From positions 1-42,500 of the forward strand of contig CAUYUJ010003019.1 in the NCBI GenBank assembly GCA_963575745.1: DNA of 42,500 nucleotides. The letters are read 5' to 3'. The notes beneath the pieces were generated by a model. That model saw only the letters and a program-made list of their open reading frames with translations, was not told the origin of the DNA and did no database searches. Origin of the DNA: Prorocentrum cordatum (lineage: Eukaryota > Sar > Dinophyceae > Prorocentrales > Prorocentraceae). Shown piece by piece: positions 18,973-28,075 of this stretch (positions are counted from its first letter, which is position 1; the number at the start of each line of letters is the position of its first letter). Position numbers and translations under genes: made by a program.

Positions 18973-19752
18973 TCACCTGTCGTCAGCGCCCCTGCTCCGA
19001 GCGAGAGGGTCGTCGGCCACCTCGCGCAAGCCGTGAGGCGCCACGCGCTGCGATGTAACAACAGCTGACATTGCCAAGCGCATGAATTCGGGGTCCCCAG
19101 AACTGGAGACAGTCTCTACTACATCAAGGGTGCGGTTCAGGTTTCCGACAGCAGACGCCCGCGAGCGTTTGCTTGCGGCAGTCTCACTCTCGTACGCCTT
19201 GCGCTTCGCAAACTCAACGGCGCGGATCGGCGCCACCGTCCCGCTCTTTGCGAAAGCTGACTTCAAAACCTCCAGTCCCGATTCAGTGATGTTGACGAAG
19301 TCCTGCCGCAACTTCCGGCCGCCCGGCAGCGCCACACTCTTCTGTAAATGACCGACCAACTGCTCGGGAACCTGCGATTCAACCCACGGCCGGACGCTCT
19401 TGCGGTCCATCGGTGGCATGTGAGCCGCGAGGGTGATCATTATCCCGCCCTCGCTGATCACTGGGTCAGGGATTACCATTGGAGGCTCGCCGCTACGGGC
19501 CTGCGAGCCAGACGCCGTGCTGTTCTTCAAGTTCTCCGCGGCGCTCAACGTTTCCAACGCCAGGAGGTGCTCAGCCAACCGTTCCAGGTTTTTCTCGTCA
19601 ACGCTCTGCGTGGGAAACCGCGCCGCTTCCAAATGCGTTTGGTCGATGCCCTTGAGGTACCCCTGGATCTTCTGGACTAGTTCGGGTTGGTCTCCCTCCG
19701 CAGATTGACGGGCATTGTTCACCAGGGAAAGAAGCTCAGTGGCGGAAGACAT
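18973..19752 (-). CDS. Hypothetical protein, helical N-terminus
   Basis: No family is recognised. An ATG at 19752-19750 opens a frame of 259 codons with normal composition and no internal repeats, which makes it the most protein-like ORF in the left two-thirds of the window. The first 100 residues are charged and probably helical (SSATELLSLVNNARQSAEG, EKNLERLAEHLLALETL). A middle region has GEPPMVIPDPVISEGGIMI. Residues about 150-200 include WVESQVPEQLVGHLQKSVALP. A basic patch (EFAKRKAYESETAASKRSRA) could be a nuclear localisation signal, which is inference. It lies upstream of, and in the same direction as, the two ORFs at 16.6-18.4 kb. Confidence 0.5.
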   Translation of the reverse strand: MSSATELLSLVNNARQSAEGDQPELVQKIQGYLKGIDQTHLEAARFPTQSVDEKNLERLAEHLLALETLSAAENLKNSTASGSQARSGEPPMVIPDPVISEGGIMITLAAHMPPMDRKSVRPWVESQVPEQLVGHLQKSVALPGGRKLRQDFVNITESGLEVLKSAFAKSGTVAPIRAVEFAKRKAYESETAASKRSRASAVGNLNRTLDVVETVSSSGDPEFMRLAMSAVVTSQRVAPHGLREVADDPLARSRGADDR

Positions 19753-19994
19753 GAGTGCACGATGAGGTTGATGCTGTCTGTTGAATGGAGTGGCGTCGTA
19801 CGACTCAAAAGCTTTGGGCCACAACGTCTGTCCAGCCGAAGCGTGCTGAAACCAAATGCTCCCAACCCGGAGAAAGCAAACTCCATGTATAAAACAGGAG
19901 AACTGAAGTCATCTCAACCACACGGTGTGTGGACATGACTTCCGCGGTTACGAGGTCCAGGGGTGCGACGACGCCGAAGACGACGACGACGACG

Positions 19995-20885
19995 ACGTGA
20001 GAAATGTGATAGCATGGGCCGACCCTGCTCGCTCAGGCGGGGCCTCCCTGGAGGATGGGAAGGGCACCAAACCTAATACATAGTAGTATGGTATTCGGAT
20101 ACCCTGGTCGATCCGGCGGGGCCTCCCTCAGGGCGTGGGAGGGACACAGCATGATGAACACCATGGTAGGTGGATGCCCTGCTCGCTCAAGCGGCGCCTC
20201 CCTGGAGAAGTGGGAGGGGCACGCAACCTGATAGCCAGTATCGTATGGGGATACCCTGCTCGCTCAGGCCGGGCCTCCCTGGAGAAGTGGGAAGGGCATG
20301 ACACGTGATGAATAGTGCGGTAATGGGGTACCCTGCTCGATCCGGCGGGGGCTCCCTGGAAGGATGGGAAAGGCATGACACCTGATGAACAGTATGGTAT
20401 GGGGAATCCCTGCTCGCTCAGACGGAGCCTCCCTTGAGAGGTGGGAGGGGCACGACACCTGATGAACATTATATGATTGGGAAACCGTTCTCGCTCAGGC
20501 GGGCCATCACTGGAGGGGTGGGAAAGGCAGAACATCTAATGAATAGTACGGTACGGGGTTACCCTGCTCGCTCCGGCGGGGCCTCCCTGGAGATGTGGGA
20601 GCGGCAAGCGACCTGATGAAAAGTACGGTACTGGAGGTACCCCTGCTCGCTCAGAAGGGGACTCCCTGGAAGAGTAGGAAAAACATGGAACCTGACAAAT
20701 CACACCGTATTCGGACACGGGACTTCCTTGGAGGGGTGGGAGGGCCACGAAACCTGATAAATAGTAAGACATGGACGCCCATCCTCGCTCAGGCGGGGCT
20801 TCCCTGGAGGGTGGGAGGTGCACGGAACCTGATAAATAATATGGTATGGAGGTACCCTGCTCGCTCCGGCAGGGTCTCCCAGAGC
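19995..20885 (+). repeat. 77-bp minisatellite, left block, about 12 units
   Basis: Units are anchored on CCCTGCTCGCTCAGGCGGGG followed by CCTCCCTGGAG, at about 20023, 20102, 20177, 20254, 20331, 20408, 20485, 20562 and 20641, with decayed units after that and a last good one at 20855. Most spacings are exactly 77 bp. Confidence 0.95.
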
Positions 20886-21205
20886 AAATCGAAATGCAAA
20901 TCGACAAGCAAATCGAAATGCGAATCGAAAATGCAAATCGAAATGCAAATCGGAAATGCTAATCAAAGATGCAAATCGAAATGCAAATTGAAATGCAAAT
21001 CGCCATGCAAATCGAAATGCAAATCTATATGCAAATCGACTGAGATCGATAGTGAGAGAGATCGAGAGTGAGATCGATAGTGAGATCGATTGTGAGATCG
21101 ATAGTGATATCGACAGTGAGATCGATCGAGTGAGATGAAAGTAAAATCATTAGTGAGACCGATAGTGAGATCGATAGTGACATCGATTGTGAGATCGATA
21201 CGTGT
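20886..21205 (+). repeat. GCAAATCGAAAT and GTGAGATCGATA microsatellites
   Basis: Imperfect units of GCAAATCGAAAT fill 20886-21040, and GTGAGATCGATA units fill about 21041-21200. The second family also occurs as its complement at about 7125-7185. The minus-strand ORFs that read as Asp-Leu-Thr-Ile repeats are artefacts. Confidence 0.9.
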
Positions 21206-21232
21206 GGCATGGTATCCACCACCGTGCCTTGG

Positions 21233-21312
21233 TACGTTGAGGCGTGGGAGCATGCCAAGGGCTGTCTGGCAGGGTTTCTGTAGTCTTCTCAGGGGCCGCC
21301 CACCCTCCGGGA
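21233..21312 (-). repeat. Dispersed module A, copy 2
   Basis: This is the counterpart of 5838-5912 (AAGGGCTGTCTGGCAGGGTT, then TCTCAGGGGCCGCCC). It sits at the start of the composite insert that splits the 77-bp array. Confidence 0.5.
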
Positions 21313-21374
21313 CACGGATAGCTGACTGCACCGCCCCTACTCCCGGGAGTCTCTGGGCGGCCATGGCGACACCC

Positions 21375-22095
21375 TGGGGCTCTCCAGGGCTTCCATCACG
21401 GCCCAGGAAGCCCACCCAGGCCACCAAGATCGCCCAGGATGCCTCCAGGAGGCCCAAGATGGCGTCCCGCCGGGCCAGAACGCCTCCAAGACGCCCCAGG
21501 AGGCCTCCAAGAGCTCTGCCAAAAGGTCCCCAGGAGTGGAGGAGGAGGAGGAGGAGGCGGAGGAGGAGGAGGAGGAAGAGGAGGAGGAGGAGGAGGAGGA
21601 GGAGGAGGAGGAGGAGGAGGAGGAGGAGGAGGGAGGAGGTGGAGGAGGAGGAGGAGGAGGAGGAGGAGGAGGAGGAAGAGGAGCCGAAAATCATAGATTT
21701 TCATGAGTTGTTGAAGGATTTGGGCATCCTCGCCTTTTCGCCGTCCCGACGTGCGAAGACGACCCAAAAGATGCCTCGGAGATCGCCCCAAGACAGCCCC
21801 AGAGGCCCCCAAGAGGGCCCGAAGACGGCCCAGGAGCGCCCCAAGACGGCCAAAGAGGCCTCCGATGCGGCCCAAGAGGCCCTCAAGACGGCTCCCACAA
21901 GGGGCCCAGACGAGGGACCCGAACGGACATTTCGAGCCTTGGGCCCCGAGAGGCCCCCAGGAAGTCCCAAGAGACTCCCAAGAGGCCCGCAAGATGCTCC
22001 CAGGGGGCCCCAAGAGGCCCCCAGGAGGCGCCCAAGAGGCTCTCGAGTGGCCTCAACACTGACTCCAACATTCCCCGAGAGGCCTCCCAACGAAC
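21375..22095 (+). repeat. Dispersed 10-bp-unit repeat, block 8, with GGA tract and islands
   Basis: CCAAGATCGCCCAGGATGCC-type units run to about 21535. A near-pure GGA tract follows at 21538-21682, then an AT-rich island (AAAATCATAGATTTTCATGAG), then CCTCGCCTTTTCGCCGTCCC, then further CCCAAGAGGCC units to 22095. The island GGACCCGAACGGACATTTCG at about 21914 recurs near 27838. Confidence 0.85.
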
Positions 22096-22115
22096 ATCCA
22101 AGAGGAGTATAACTC

Positions 22116-22155
22116 ACGGCCCAGGCACGGTGGCGGACTTGCCGCAGGCAGCTGG
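22116..22155 (+). repeat. Dispersed module C, copy 1
   Basis: GGCACGGTGGCGGACTTGCC then GCAGGCAGCTG. It matches 24050-24083 and in both places follows a 10-bp-unit block, so it may mark the end of the modular repeat. Confidence 0.6.
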
Positions 22156-22179
22156 ATGATATAAACGGTATCGTAGGAT

Positions 22180-22375
22180 CGAGAAGGGGATGGTATGGAA
22201 GGAATGGCATGATAATGTACAGTGGTCCAGAATGGTATGGATTCGTATGGTGTGGTATGGTATGTTTCCGTACGAATGGTATGGTTGGTGTGATATGGTA
22301 GACTGGTCTGGTATACTACGTATGATATGGTATGGCAGGTGTTGTATGGTATGGTGGGTATGGCTTGGTCGTAGG
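22180..22375 (+). repeat. GGTAT-type microsatellite
   Basis: Imperfect GGTATGGTAT and GGTATGGTGT units. A second short tract lies at about 22740-22795, after the right block of the 77-bp array. Confidence 0.85.
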
Positions 22376-22469
22376 TTACAGAGTAGGGAAGCGGGAGAAA
22401 GGCGAGAAGGAGAGGGTGTTCTAAGTATGCTGCTGGAGTTCCCCACGCAAGAAAGTTAGTATACGGTTT

Positions 22470-22735
22470 GGGCTACCCTGATCGCTCAGGCGGGGCCTCC
22501 TTGGAGCCGTGGGATATGTACGAAACCTGATACATAGGGTGGTATGGGGATACTATGCTCGCTCAGACGGGGCCTCCCTGGAGGGGTGGGAGATCACGAA
22601 ACCAAAATAATTGATTTGAAACTTGTAATGCCCTGCTCGCTCAGGCGAACCCTCCCTGGAGAGGTGGGATGGCACGACACCTGCTAGACAGTATGTTATG
22701 GGGATACTCAGCTCGCTCAGGCGGGCCTCCCTTGG
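22470..22735 (+). repeat. 77-bp minisatellite, right block, about 3.5 units
   Basis: Anchors lie at 22476, 22553, 22631 and 22708, the same unit as 19995-20885. The two blocks are separated by about 1.6 kb of unrelated repeats. Confidence 0.9.
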
Positions 22736-22937
22736 TAAGTATGGTATGGTGTGGCAAACGTGGTATGGTATGGTATGGTATGGCTGGCCGGGTGTGGTTT
22801 GGCATAGCGGAAGGTGGCAGGAGAAGGAGGATAATGAGATAGTGCTCTAGGAACCTCACCGGACAAAAACGGGAAGCGCCGCTTTGTCCACCGCGTCTGT
22901 CAGAGATCGTCTGCTTGAGTCAAAACTACTCAGGCAA

Positions 22938-23138
22938 GTACGTACTACGGCAGGTTCGTGTCGTGCCGACCCCAGCGATGGTTTCTGTCACCTCGGGGAT
23001 CGTTCAACCTTGAACGATCGGCCGCTGCCGCAACGTCCGATCGTTCAACATCGATCGATTCTGGGTCGCCGGCGGCGTTCAACCTTGAACGCCCGCGCTG
23101 GGGTCGCCGCTGGTCGACACGACGCGAACCTACCGTAC
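22938..23138. repeat. Imperfect ~200-bp palindrome, MITE-like
   Basis: The left arm 22938-22977 (GTACGTACTACGGCAGGTTC, then GTGTCGTGCCGACCCCAGCG) pairs with the complement of 23096-23138 (CGCTGGGGTCGCC, then GACACGACGCGAACCTACC, then GTAC) with a few mismatches and small gaps. Inside are two perfect smaller palindromes around CC: GATCGTTCAA/TTGAACGATC (22998-23019) and GGCGTTCAA/TTGAACGCC (23074-23093). No ORF inside looks real. Confidence 0.7.
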
Positions 23139-23264
23139 AGCACACCACAACACACGCTATCGGTTTATCGTGCCGGTTCCCCGCCCATCTTCGACGTCAA
23201 ACTCTGCCGTGCTGGTCTGCCGCGCTGGTCTGCCGCGCTGGTCCGTCGACCTCTCGAGAGCCGT

Positions 23265-23560
23265 CGGGAGCTCTTTGGGGCCCTTTGGGGGCCTCGTTGA
23301 CGTCCGTTGGGAACGTGTTGGGAGCCTGTTGGAGGCTTCTGTGACCGTCTTGGACTGTCCAGGCGCGTCTGGAAGGTCTGTGGCGTCTCTCTGGGGCTGT
23401 CTTGGCGTTGTTTGGGGCCATCTTGGGGCTCTCTTGGGCACACCGGAGGCCTCTTCGGGCGCCCTCCAGGGCCTCGGAGCGCCTCTTGGGAGCCTCGTGG
23501 GGCTCCCTCGGGCCGCGTTTGAGGTCCCCTGGGGAGCCTCCGGGACCTCTTTTGTACAGT
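23265..23560 (-). repeat. Dispersed 10-bp-unit repeat, block 9
   Basis: CTCTTTGGGGCCCTTTGGGG and GTCTTGGGGCTCTCTTGG units on plus, the complement of the CCAAGAG family. Confidence 0.75.
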
Positions 23561-23614
23561 TTTGAAGCCGTCCGAAAGCGACTCCAGGAGAATGTTGGTT
23601 CGAAGTCCCCTCCG

Positions 23615-23730
23615 AAGCCCCTCGCGACCGTTTAGATTGCCACGGAGCCTCGCGATCGTTTTTATTGCCACAGAGCCTCGCGACCGTTTAGATTGCCACA
23701 AGCTGCGCGACCGTTCACACGCCACGAAAG
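23615..23730 (+). repeat. 28-30-bp minisatellite, four units
   Basis: Four imperfect units of CCTCGCGACCGTTTAGATTG followed by CCACAGAG. Confidence 0.9.
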
Positions 23731-23960
23731 GCCCCCAAGAAAACCCCAAAACGGCCCAAGAGGGCTTCCAAGTAGCCTACGAGGCACCCAAGACAGCCCA
23801 AGAGAGGCCCCAGACAGCCTCAGGAGAGGCCCAACAGCGGGAAGACGAACCGACAATTCGATCTTTCTGCCCGACAAAGCCCCGAAGAGACCCGAAGAAG
23901 CCTCCCAGAAGCCCCTGGAGAACCCACACAGGCGTCCTGGAACCCCGCATACAAGCCCCA
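23728..23960 (+). repeat. Dispersed 10-bp-unit repeat, block 10
   Basis: GGCCCCCAAGAAAACCCC and CCAAGACAGCCCAAGAGAGG units, more diverged after about 23850. Confidence 0.65.
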
Positions 23961-24049
23961 GAGCCGCAAAAGTGCCTCCACGATTTCCCACAGAACACTC
24001 AAAAGGCCGCAAGTGCCTTTCGAACAATCGCAACCGAGCGTACTAGGCT

Positions 24050-24083
24050 AGCACAGTGGCGGGACCTGCCGCAGGCAGCTGAG
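24050..24083 (+). repeat. Dispersed module C, copy 2
   Basis: GCACAGTGGCGGGACCTGCC then GCAGGCAGCTG. It contains the short palindrome CCTGC-C-GCAGG. Counterpart of 22116-22155. Confidence 0.6.
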
Positions 24084-24249
24084 ACCGCCCAGACGGCACC
24101 ACTTTCACGTGGATCCCAGATATGACTTCGGAGACACCCCCTCGATCCCCCTCGGCACCACCAAAACTACTCAACGCAAGAACAGCAAACTTCGCAGCGG
24201 GAATGTTTCCGCAACGCGTGGAACCATTCTAGGGTACCCCCTCTCTTTA

Positions 24250-24405
24250 GATCGATAGCCTCCAAGATTGCCCAAAGAGGCCCTCCGAGGCTCCCAAGAG
24301 GCCCCCAAGAGAGCCCCACGAGGGCCTCAAGAGGGCACCAATACCCCCCCCAAGAGCCCCAAAAGGGCCCCAAGACCCTCCCAAAGAGCTCAGAGAGCGC
24401 TCCAA
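24250..24405 (+). repeat. Dispersed 10-bp-unit repeat, block 11
   Basis: CCAAGATTGCCCAAAGAGGC and CCAAGAGGCCCCCAAGAG units. Confidence 0.8.
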
Positions 24406-24498
24406 CACCCTGACCACCCTCCTCTCCTTGCCCAATGTTGGTTAACTATATGTAACCTTGCTTGCCACTTCCCGTCAACTCTCATGGGCAGGGATTCT

Positions 24499-24538
24499 AG
24501 ATGGGCTGGCGGGGTTACGCGAAGCGTCAACAATTGCC
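24499..24538 (-). repeat. Dispersed module B, copy 2
   Basis: Counterpart of 15976-16016: AGATGGGCTGGCGGGGTTAC then GCGAAGCGTCAACAATTGCC. Confidence 0.6.
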
Positions 24539-24539
24539 A

Positions 24540-24835
24540 AGACGTCTGAGGCGAAACCGTGCTCAAACTAAACAAAACCACGGCTAAACTAGGCAAGTTG
24601 CGGAGACGTATGAAGCGACACTGAGCGTCTCTAGCGAGACCGTGCCCCGACCAAACCAAACCAGAACCAAACGACGCAGCTTGCGAGAACGTGTCAAGCG
24701 AAACAGGGCACGAACCAGGCCAATCAGAGCCACTCCAACACATTGTGACAACGTCTCAAGCAAAACATAACCTAAACCAACACAAACCAGGCCCCAAACC
24801 AAGCAAAGTCTAAGAATGTCTCAGGCGGACCGCGC
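24540..24835 (+). repeat. Degenerate tandem repeat around AACGTCTCAAGCGAAAC
   Basis: At least five diverged copies of an ACGTCTGAGGCGAAACCGTG-like core, spaced about 45-75 bp and separated by AAACCAAACC-rich sequence. The core resembles the GATGTCTCAAGCGG part of the ~150-bp array at 9 kb. Confidence 0.6.
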
Positions 24836-25150
24836 CGCCCAATCAAGCGGGCGAATACGGGAACCGAAGTCTTCTGTTGGTTTTCGGTTATGTTTGTTAT
24901 GTTTGCACCTCCAGAGACCCCCGGACGCCTTCCAGTGGTCGAACCTCGAGGCTCGGCCGTCGAGGCTCGAGGTTGGACCCCCGGCATAACTCCCCTCCAC
25001 CTTTCAAGATCGACGACGTCCGCTCATAATCGGTTCCCAGCCCCTCCTGGGGCCCTCTGGCGCATTTTCTCACCACGGATCGATTTCGGAGAGTCCCGAA
25101 ACCCGAAAACGGCCTCCACAGGCCCGACAAACCTCCCCGCACTTCGATCG
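24836..25150. other. Unassigned sequence
   Basis: CCTCGAGGCTCGGCCGTCGAGGCTCGAGG at about 24944-24972 is a small direct and inverted repeat. No gene is seen. Confidence 0.3.
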
Positions 25151-25154
25151 TCGA

Positions 25155-25290
25155 ACCGACGACGACGACGACGACGACCGCGACGACGACGACGACGACG
25201 ATTCCGACGACGATTCCGACGACGACGACGACGGCGACGACATCCACGACGACGACATCGACGACAACGACGACGACGACGACGAGGTCC
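25155..25290 (+). repeat. (GAC)n trinucleotide tract
   Basis: GAC/ACG triplets with a few GATTCC interruptions. Poly-Arg, poly-Val and poly-Ser frames here are artefacts. Confidence 0.95.
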
Positions 25291-25339
25291 GGCCAGCCTG
25301 GCAGTGCTGCTCTGACAGGTGCATATCCTCCCTTTGGAG

Positions 25340-25705
25340 CTGTGCGACGGCCCCTGAGGCCTCCCAAGAGGCCCCGAAGACAGTCCAAGAGAGCCTGAGT
25401 CCCCGAACGATCGCTCCAAGACGCCCAAGATGGCCTCCAGACTGCACTCGATGCCTCCAAGACGCACCAAAAGGCCTCCTGGAAGCGCCTCAAGAGAGCC
25501 CTAAGAAGCAAAAGCCGTCCCATTCCCTATGAAAACTTTATACTTTTGACATACTCGCGTCTTAGGCCGTCACTACATCCAAGACGGCCCTGGAGGCCCC
25601 CAGTAAAGCTCCAAAACGGTTGAGGAGGGCCAGGAGATAGCCAAAAAAGCCCCCACGAACGCCCAAGAGAGCCCCAGGACGGCCCCAAGAGAGGTCCCAG
25701 AGGGA
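25340..25705 (+). repeat. Dispersed 10-bp-unit repeat, block 12, with island
   Basis: CCAAGAGGCCCCGAAGAC units lie on each side of an island at about 25518-25565 (CCCATTCCCTATGAAAACTT, then ACATACTCGCGTCTTAGG). The island's counterpart, CCCATTCCCTAAGGAAAACG, is at about 27662. Confidence 0.8.
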
Positions 25706-25859
25706 CCCGAACGGAAATCCCGCCAGCCCTCTGGGCGTAGACGCTTTAGAGATCTTCGCCTTCTCTCTGCGCAAACCTCCTCCTTCTCTGCTCGGGGAAG
25801 AGGTTGACCTCTCCCCCTACCCCCCCCCTGGGTCTGGACGGGGGGGGCTCGGGTAGTTA

Positions 25860-26240
25860 GAGCGTCGAAGATGGCGCAATATGGCTCCAAGAGAACCCCA
25901 GAGAGCCCAAGGTGGCCTCCCAGGTGGCCGGAAATAGCTCGAGATCGCTGGAGTCACCCCCCGACGTGCATCCGAGAGGCTTGAAAACGACCCCAAGACG
26001 CTTTGAAATTTCCTTGGGGCCCTCCAAGACCTTCCCAAGAGGCCAAAAGAGACTCCAAAACCTAACGAGAACCAATATTTGTTGCCTGCTCGCCTTCTCG
26101 CTTCCGATGCGCTGTCGAGGCCTCAAGCGACCCGAGGGTTACCCAATATAGCCCCAAGAGAGGCCCAAGATGCCCCCAAGACGGCCCCAAGAGCGCCCAA
26201 GAGCGCTCCAAGAGCGGCCCAAGCGAGGCCTAAAAGGCGC
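25860..26240 (+). repeat. Dispersed 10-bp-unit repeat, block 13, with island
   Basis: The array-island-array arrangement is as at 7868-8235. The island at about 26058-26112 contains CAATATTTGTTGCCTGCTCG then CCTTCTCGCTTCCGATGCGC. Confidence 0.8.
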
Positions 26241-26830
26241 TTCTTGAGCCTCCGAAAGGGGGCGGGACTTGCCGCCGCCTTCTTTTTTCAGCCATGGGCT
26301 CCAAGATGGCCTGCGCGGACATCCCTTGAAGGACTCCAGCAGAAGCTCCAAACGAACGTCCACGGAAACTTCGCCGCGCTATGCCCTCGGGAACCCCCGG
26401 CATCCTTGTAAAATACCCCGAAGAGATGCCAAGGAACACTCAGAAACATCACGTTCCCCCCGTGTACCCCTGAGATGACCTTAGAGACACACCCTCAGCA
26501 ACACAAGCGCCATTGAACAAAACACCAGCACCTCCGCTGTAGTAATGCATCCGCAACACGTTGAGTAACCAGACACTGAGCCCCAAACGAACCCCAACGG
26601 CCTGCACTCGCAGACAAACAAACGTCCTATCCACGAAGGCGACAACGATGCCATTAGGCCCTGACACCCGAGGACGGACACTGGACGGCCAAAGAAGACC
26701 TTGAGAAGGAAGACAGCATGGAAGGTGAGAGCACAGCAATGCACGAAGGCCCACCCGTGCCCGCGTATCCCAGCGCATGCCATGCTCTGCAAGAACAGAG
26801 AATAAACTCGTATACAATTCTCGCGCCATG
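26241..26830. other. Unassigned sequence
   Basis: Complex sequence with minus-strand frames (26449-26829, 26481-26792) rich in Cys, Leu and Val but with no recognisable domain. No repeat is seen. Confidence 0.3.
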
Positions 26831-26831
26831 G

Positions 26832-27143
26832 CCCTGCCTACGCGAGTCCAGCGCAGACTCGCGTCAGCGGTCCCCCTGTCAGACCCTGCCTACACGAATG
26901 CGGGCTGCATTTGTGTCAGCGGTCCCATGTGCAGGCCCTGCCTACGCAAATCCATGAAGGACTCGCGTCAGCGGTCCCATGATCAGGCCCTGCCTACAGA
27001 AGTCTATGAAAGACTCTTGTCGGCGGTCCTGCGAGCAGGCCCTGCCAACACGGGTCTATGGAAGACTCATGCCAGCGGTCCGGCGAAACGGCCCTGCCTA
27101 CACGAGTCCAATAAGGACTCGTGTCAGCGGTCCCTCTTGCAGA
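26832..27143. repeat. Six 52-bp units, each encoding a 10-bp-stem hairpin
   Basis: CCCTGCC(T/A)AC starts at 26832, 26884, 26936, 26988, 27040 and 27092, an exact 52-bp period. After it, each unit has a 10-nt arm, a 5-nt loop and a complementary 10-nt arm, then a conserved TCAGCGGTCC-like box. Units 2 and 6 pair over all ten positions (unit 2 ACACGAATGC/GCATTTGTGT with one G-T pair; unit 6 ACACGAGTCC/GGACTCGTGT). Unit 1 pairs over nine and unit 4 over nine including a G-T pair. Units 3 and 5 have two mismatches. Arm sequences differ between units, but pairing is largely kept. Confidence 0.9.
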
Positions 27144-27234
27144 CAATTTCGACGCGAGTGAAACATACACGCCGACCCCCCCCCATTGCAGTGTGAGAAG
27201 GACTGGGGACACCGTAGTGACCCCCCTTTACCAT

Positions 27235-27370
27235 CCTTTTACCATCTCCCTCCCTCCCTCCCTCCCTCCATTCTTCCCGACCTCCTCTTCCTCCCTCCTC
27301 CCCATTATTCCCTTCTCCCTCCTCCCCCTTCTTGTCTCCTCCTCTTCCTCCCTCCTGGAGGAGGAGTAGA
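27235..27370 (+). repeat. CCT-rich pyrimidine tract with short inverted end
   Basis: Near-pure pyrimidine CCT/TCCC tract. At its end, CCTCCTCTTCCTCCCTCC is followed by TGGAGGAGGAG, which could fold back. Confidence 0.85.
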
Positions 27371-27519
27371 GAGGACAACGAACCATGGGTTGAGGAATTG
27401 GTGCTCGTTGTTCGATGTATACGTATTTCTCTGGAACCTTACCGGGGGCACCGGCGAAGACGAAGCGAATCCGCCACCGTGCATCTCGGCACCGCATGGG
27501 CCTGTCCTCGGATGCTTCT

Positions 27520-27890
27520 GGGAAGCACAGAAAGCCCCCAAGACGGTCGAAGAAGGCCCCAAGTCGCCGAAAGAACGCTCAAAGACGCCCAAGATGGCCT
27601 CCAGACGGCCCAAGATGCGTCCAGGACGCCCTCCAAGAGGGCCCCCCAAACCAGACATCGTCCCATTCCCTAAGGAAAACGTGTACTTTCAGCACACTCA
27701 CCTGTCGAGTTTTCTATGCCTCCGATACGGCCCGAGAAACCCCCAAGAGGGCTCCTAGACGACCCAAGAGGATTCCAGAGCGGCAAAACTAAAAACAAGA
27801 CGGCCGACGAGGGCCACAGGACGGCCCCAAAAGGGGCCCAGAGGGGGAACCCGAACGTAACTTTCGAGCATGTGGCCCCGAGACGCCGAT
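27520..27890 (+). repeat. Dispersed 10-bp-unit repeat, block 14, with islands
   Basis: CCCCAAGACGGTCGAAGAAG and CCAAGATGGCCTCCAGACGG units. The islands are CCCATTCCCTAAGGAAAACG (about 27662) and GGGAACCCGAACGTAACTTTCGAGC (about 27837), shared with blocks 12 and 8. Confidence 0.8.
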
Positions 27891-28009
27891 GCCCGTCCGA
27901 CTTATCGGAAACACGCATACGGAAAAGCAAGACGCGGTCAGCCAAACGCACTAAGCAAATTAGCCTCCCTGAACTTCTCTGGGGTCGGCGGCAGAAGCGG
28001 CAGCCTTTA

Positions 28010-28010
<1 letters not shown>

Positions 28011-28075
<65 letters not shown>

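Noticed and set aside
20200-20900. Minus-strand ORFs (SERAG...LSREAPSERAG repeats) as a repeat protein
   Set aside because: The period is 77 bp, not a multiple of three, so frames rotate through the array.
26832-27143. CRISPR array
   Set aside because: The 52-bp units are contiguous with no unique spacers, there are no cas genes, and the context is eukaryotic.
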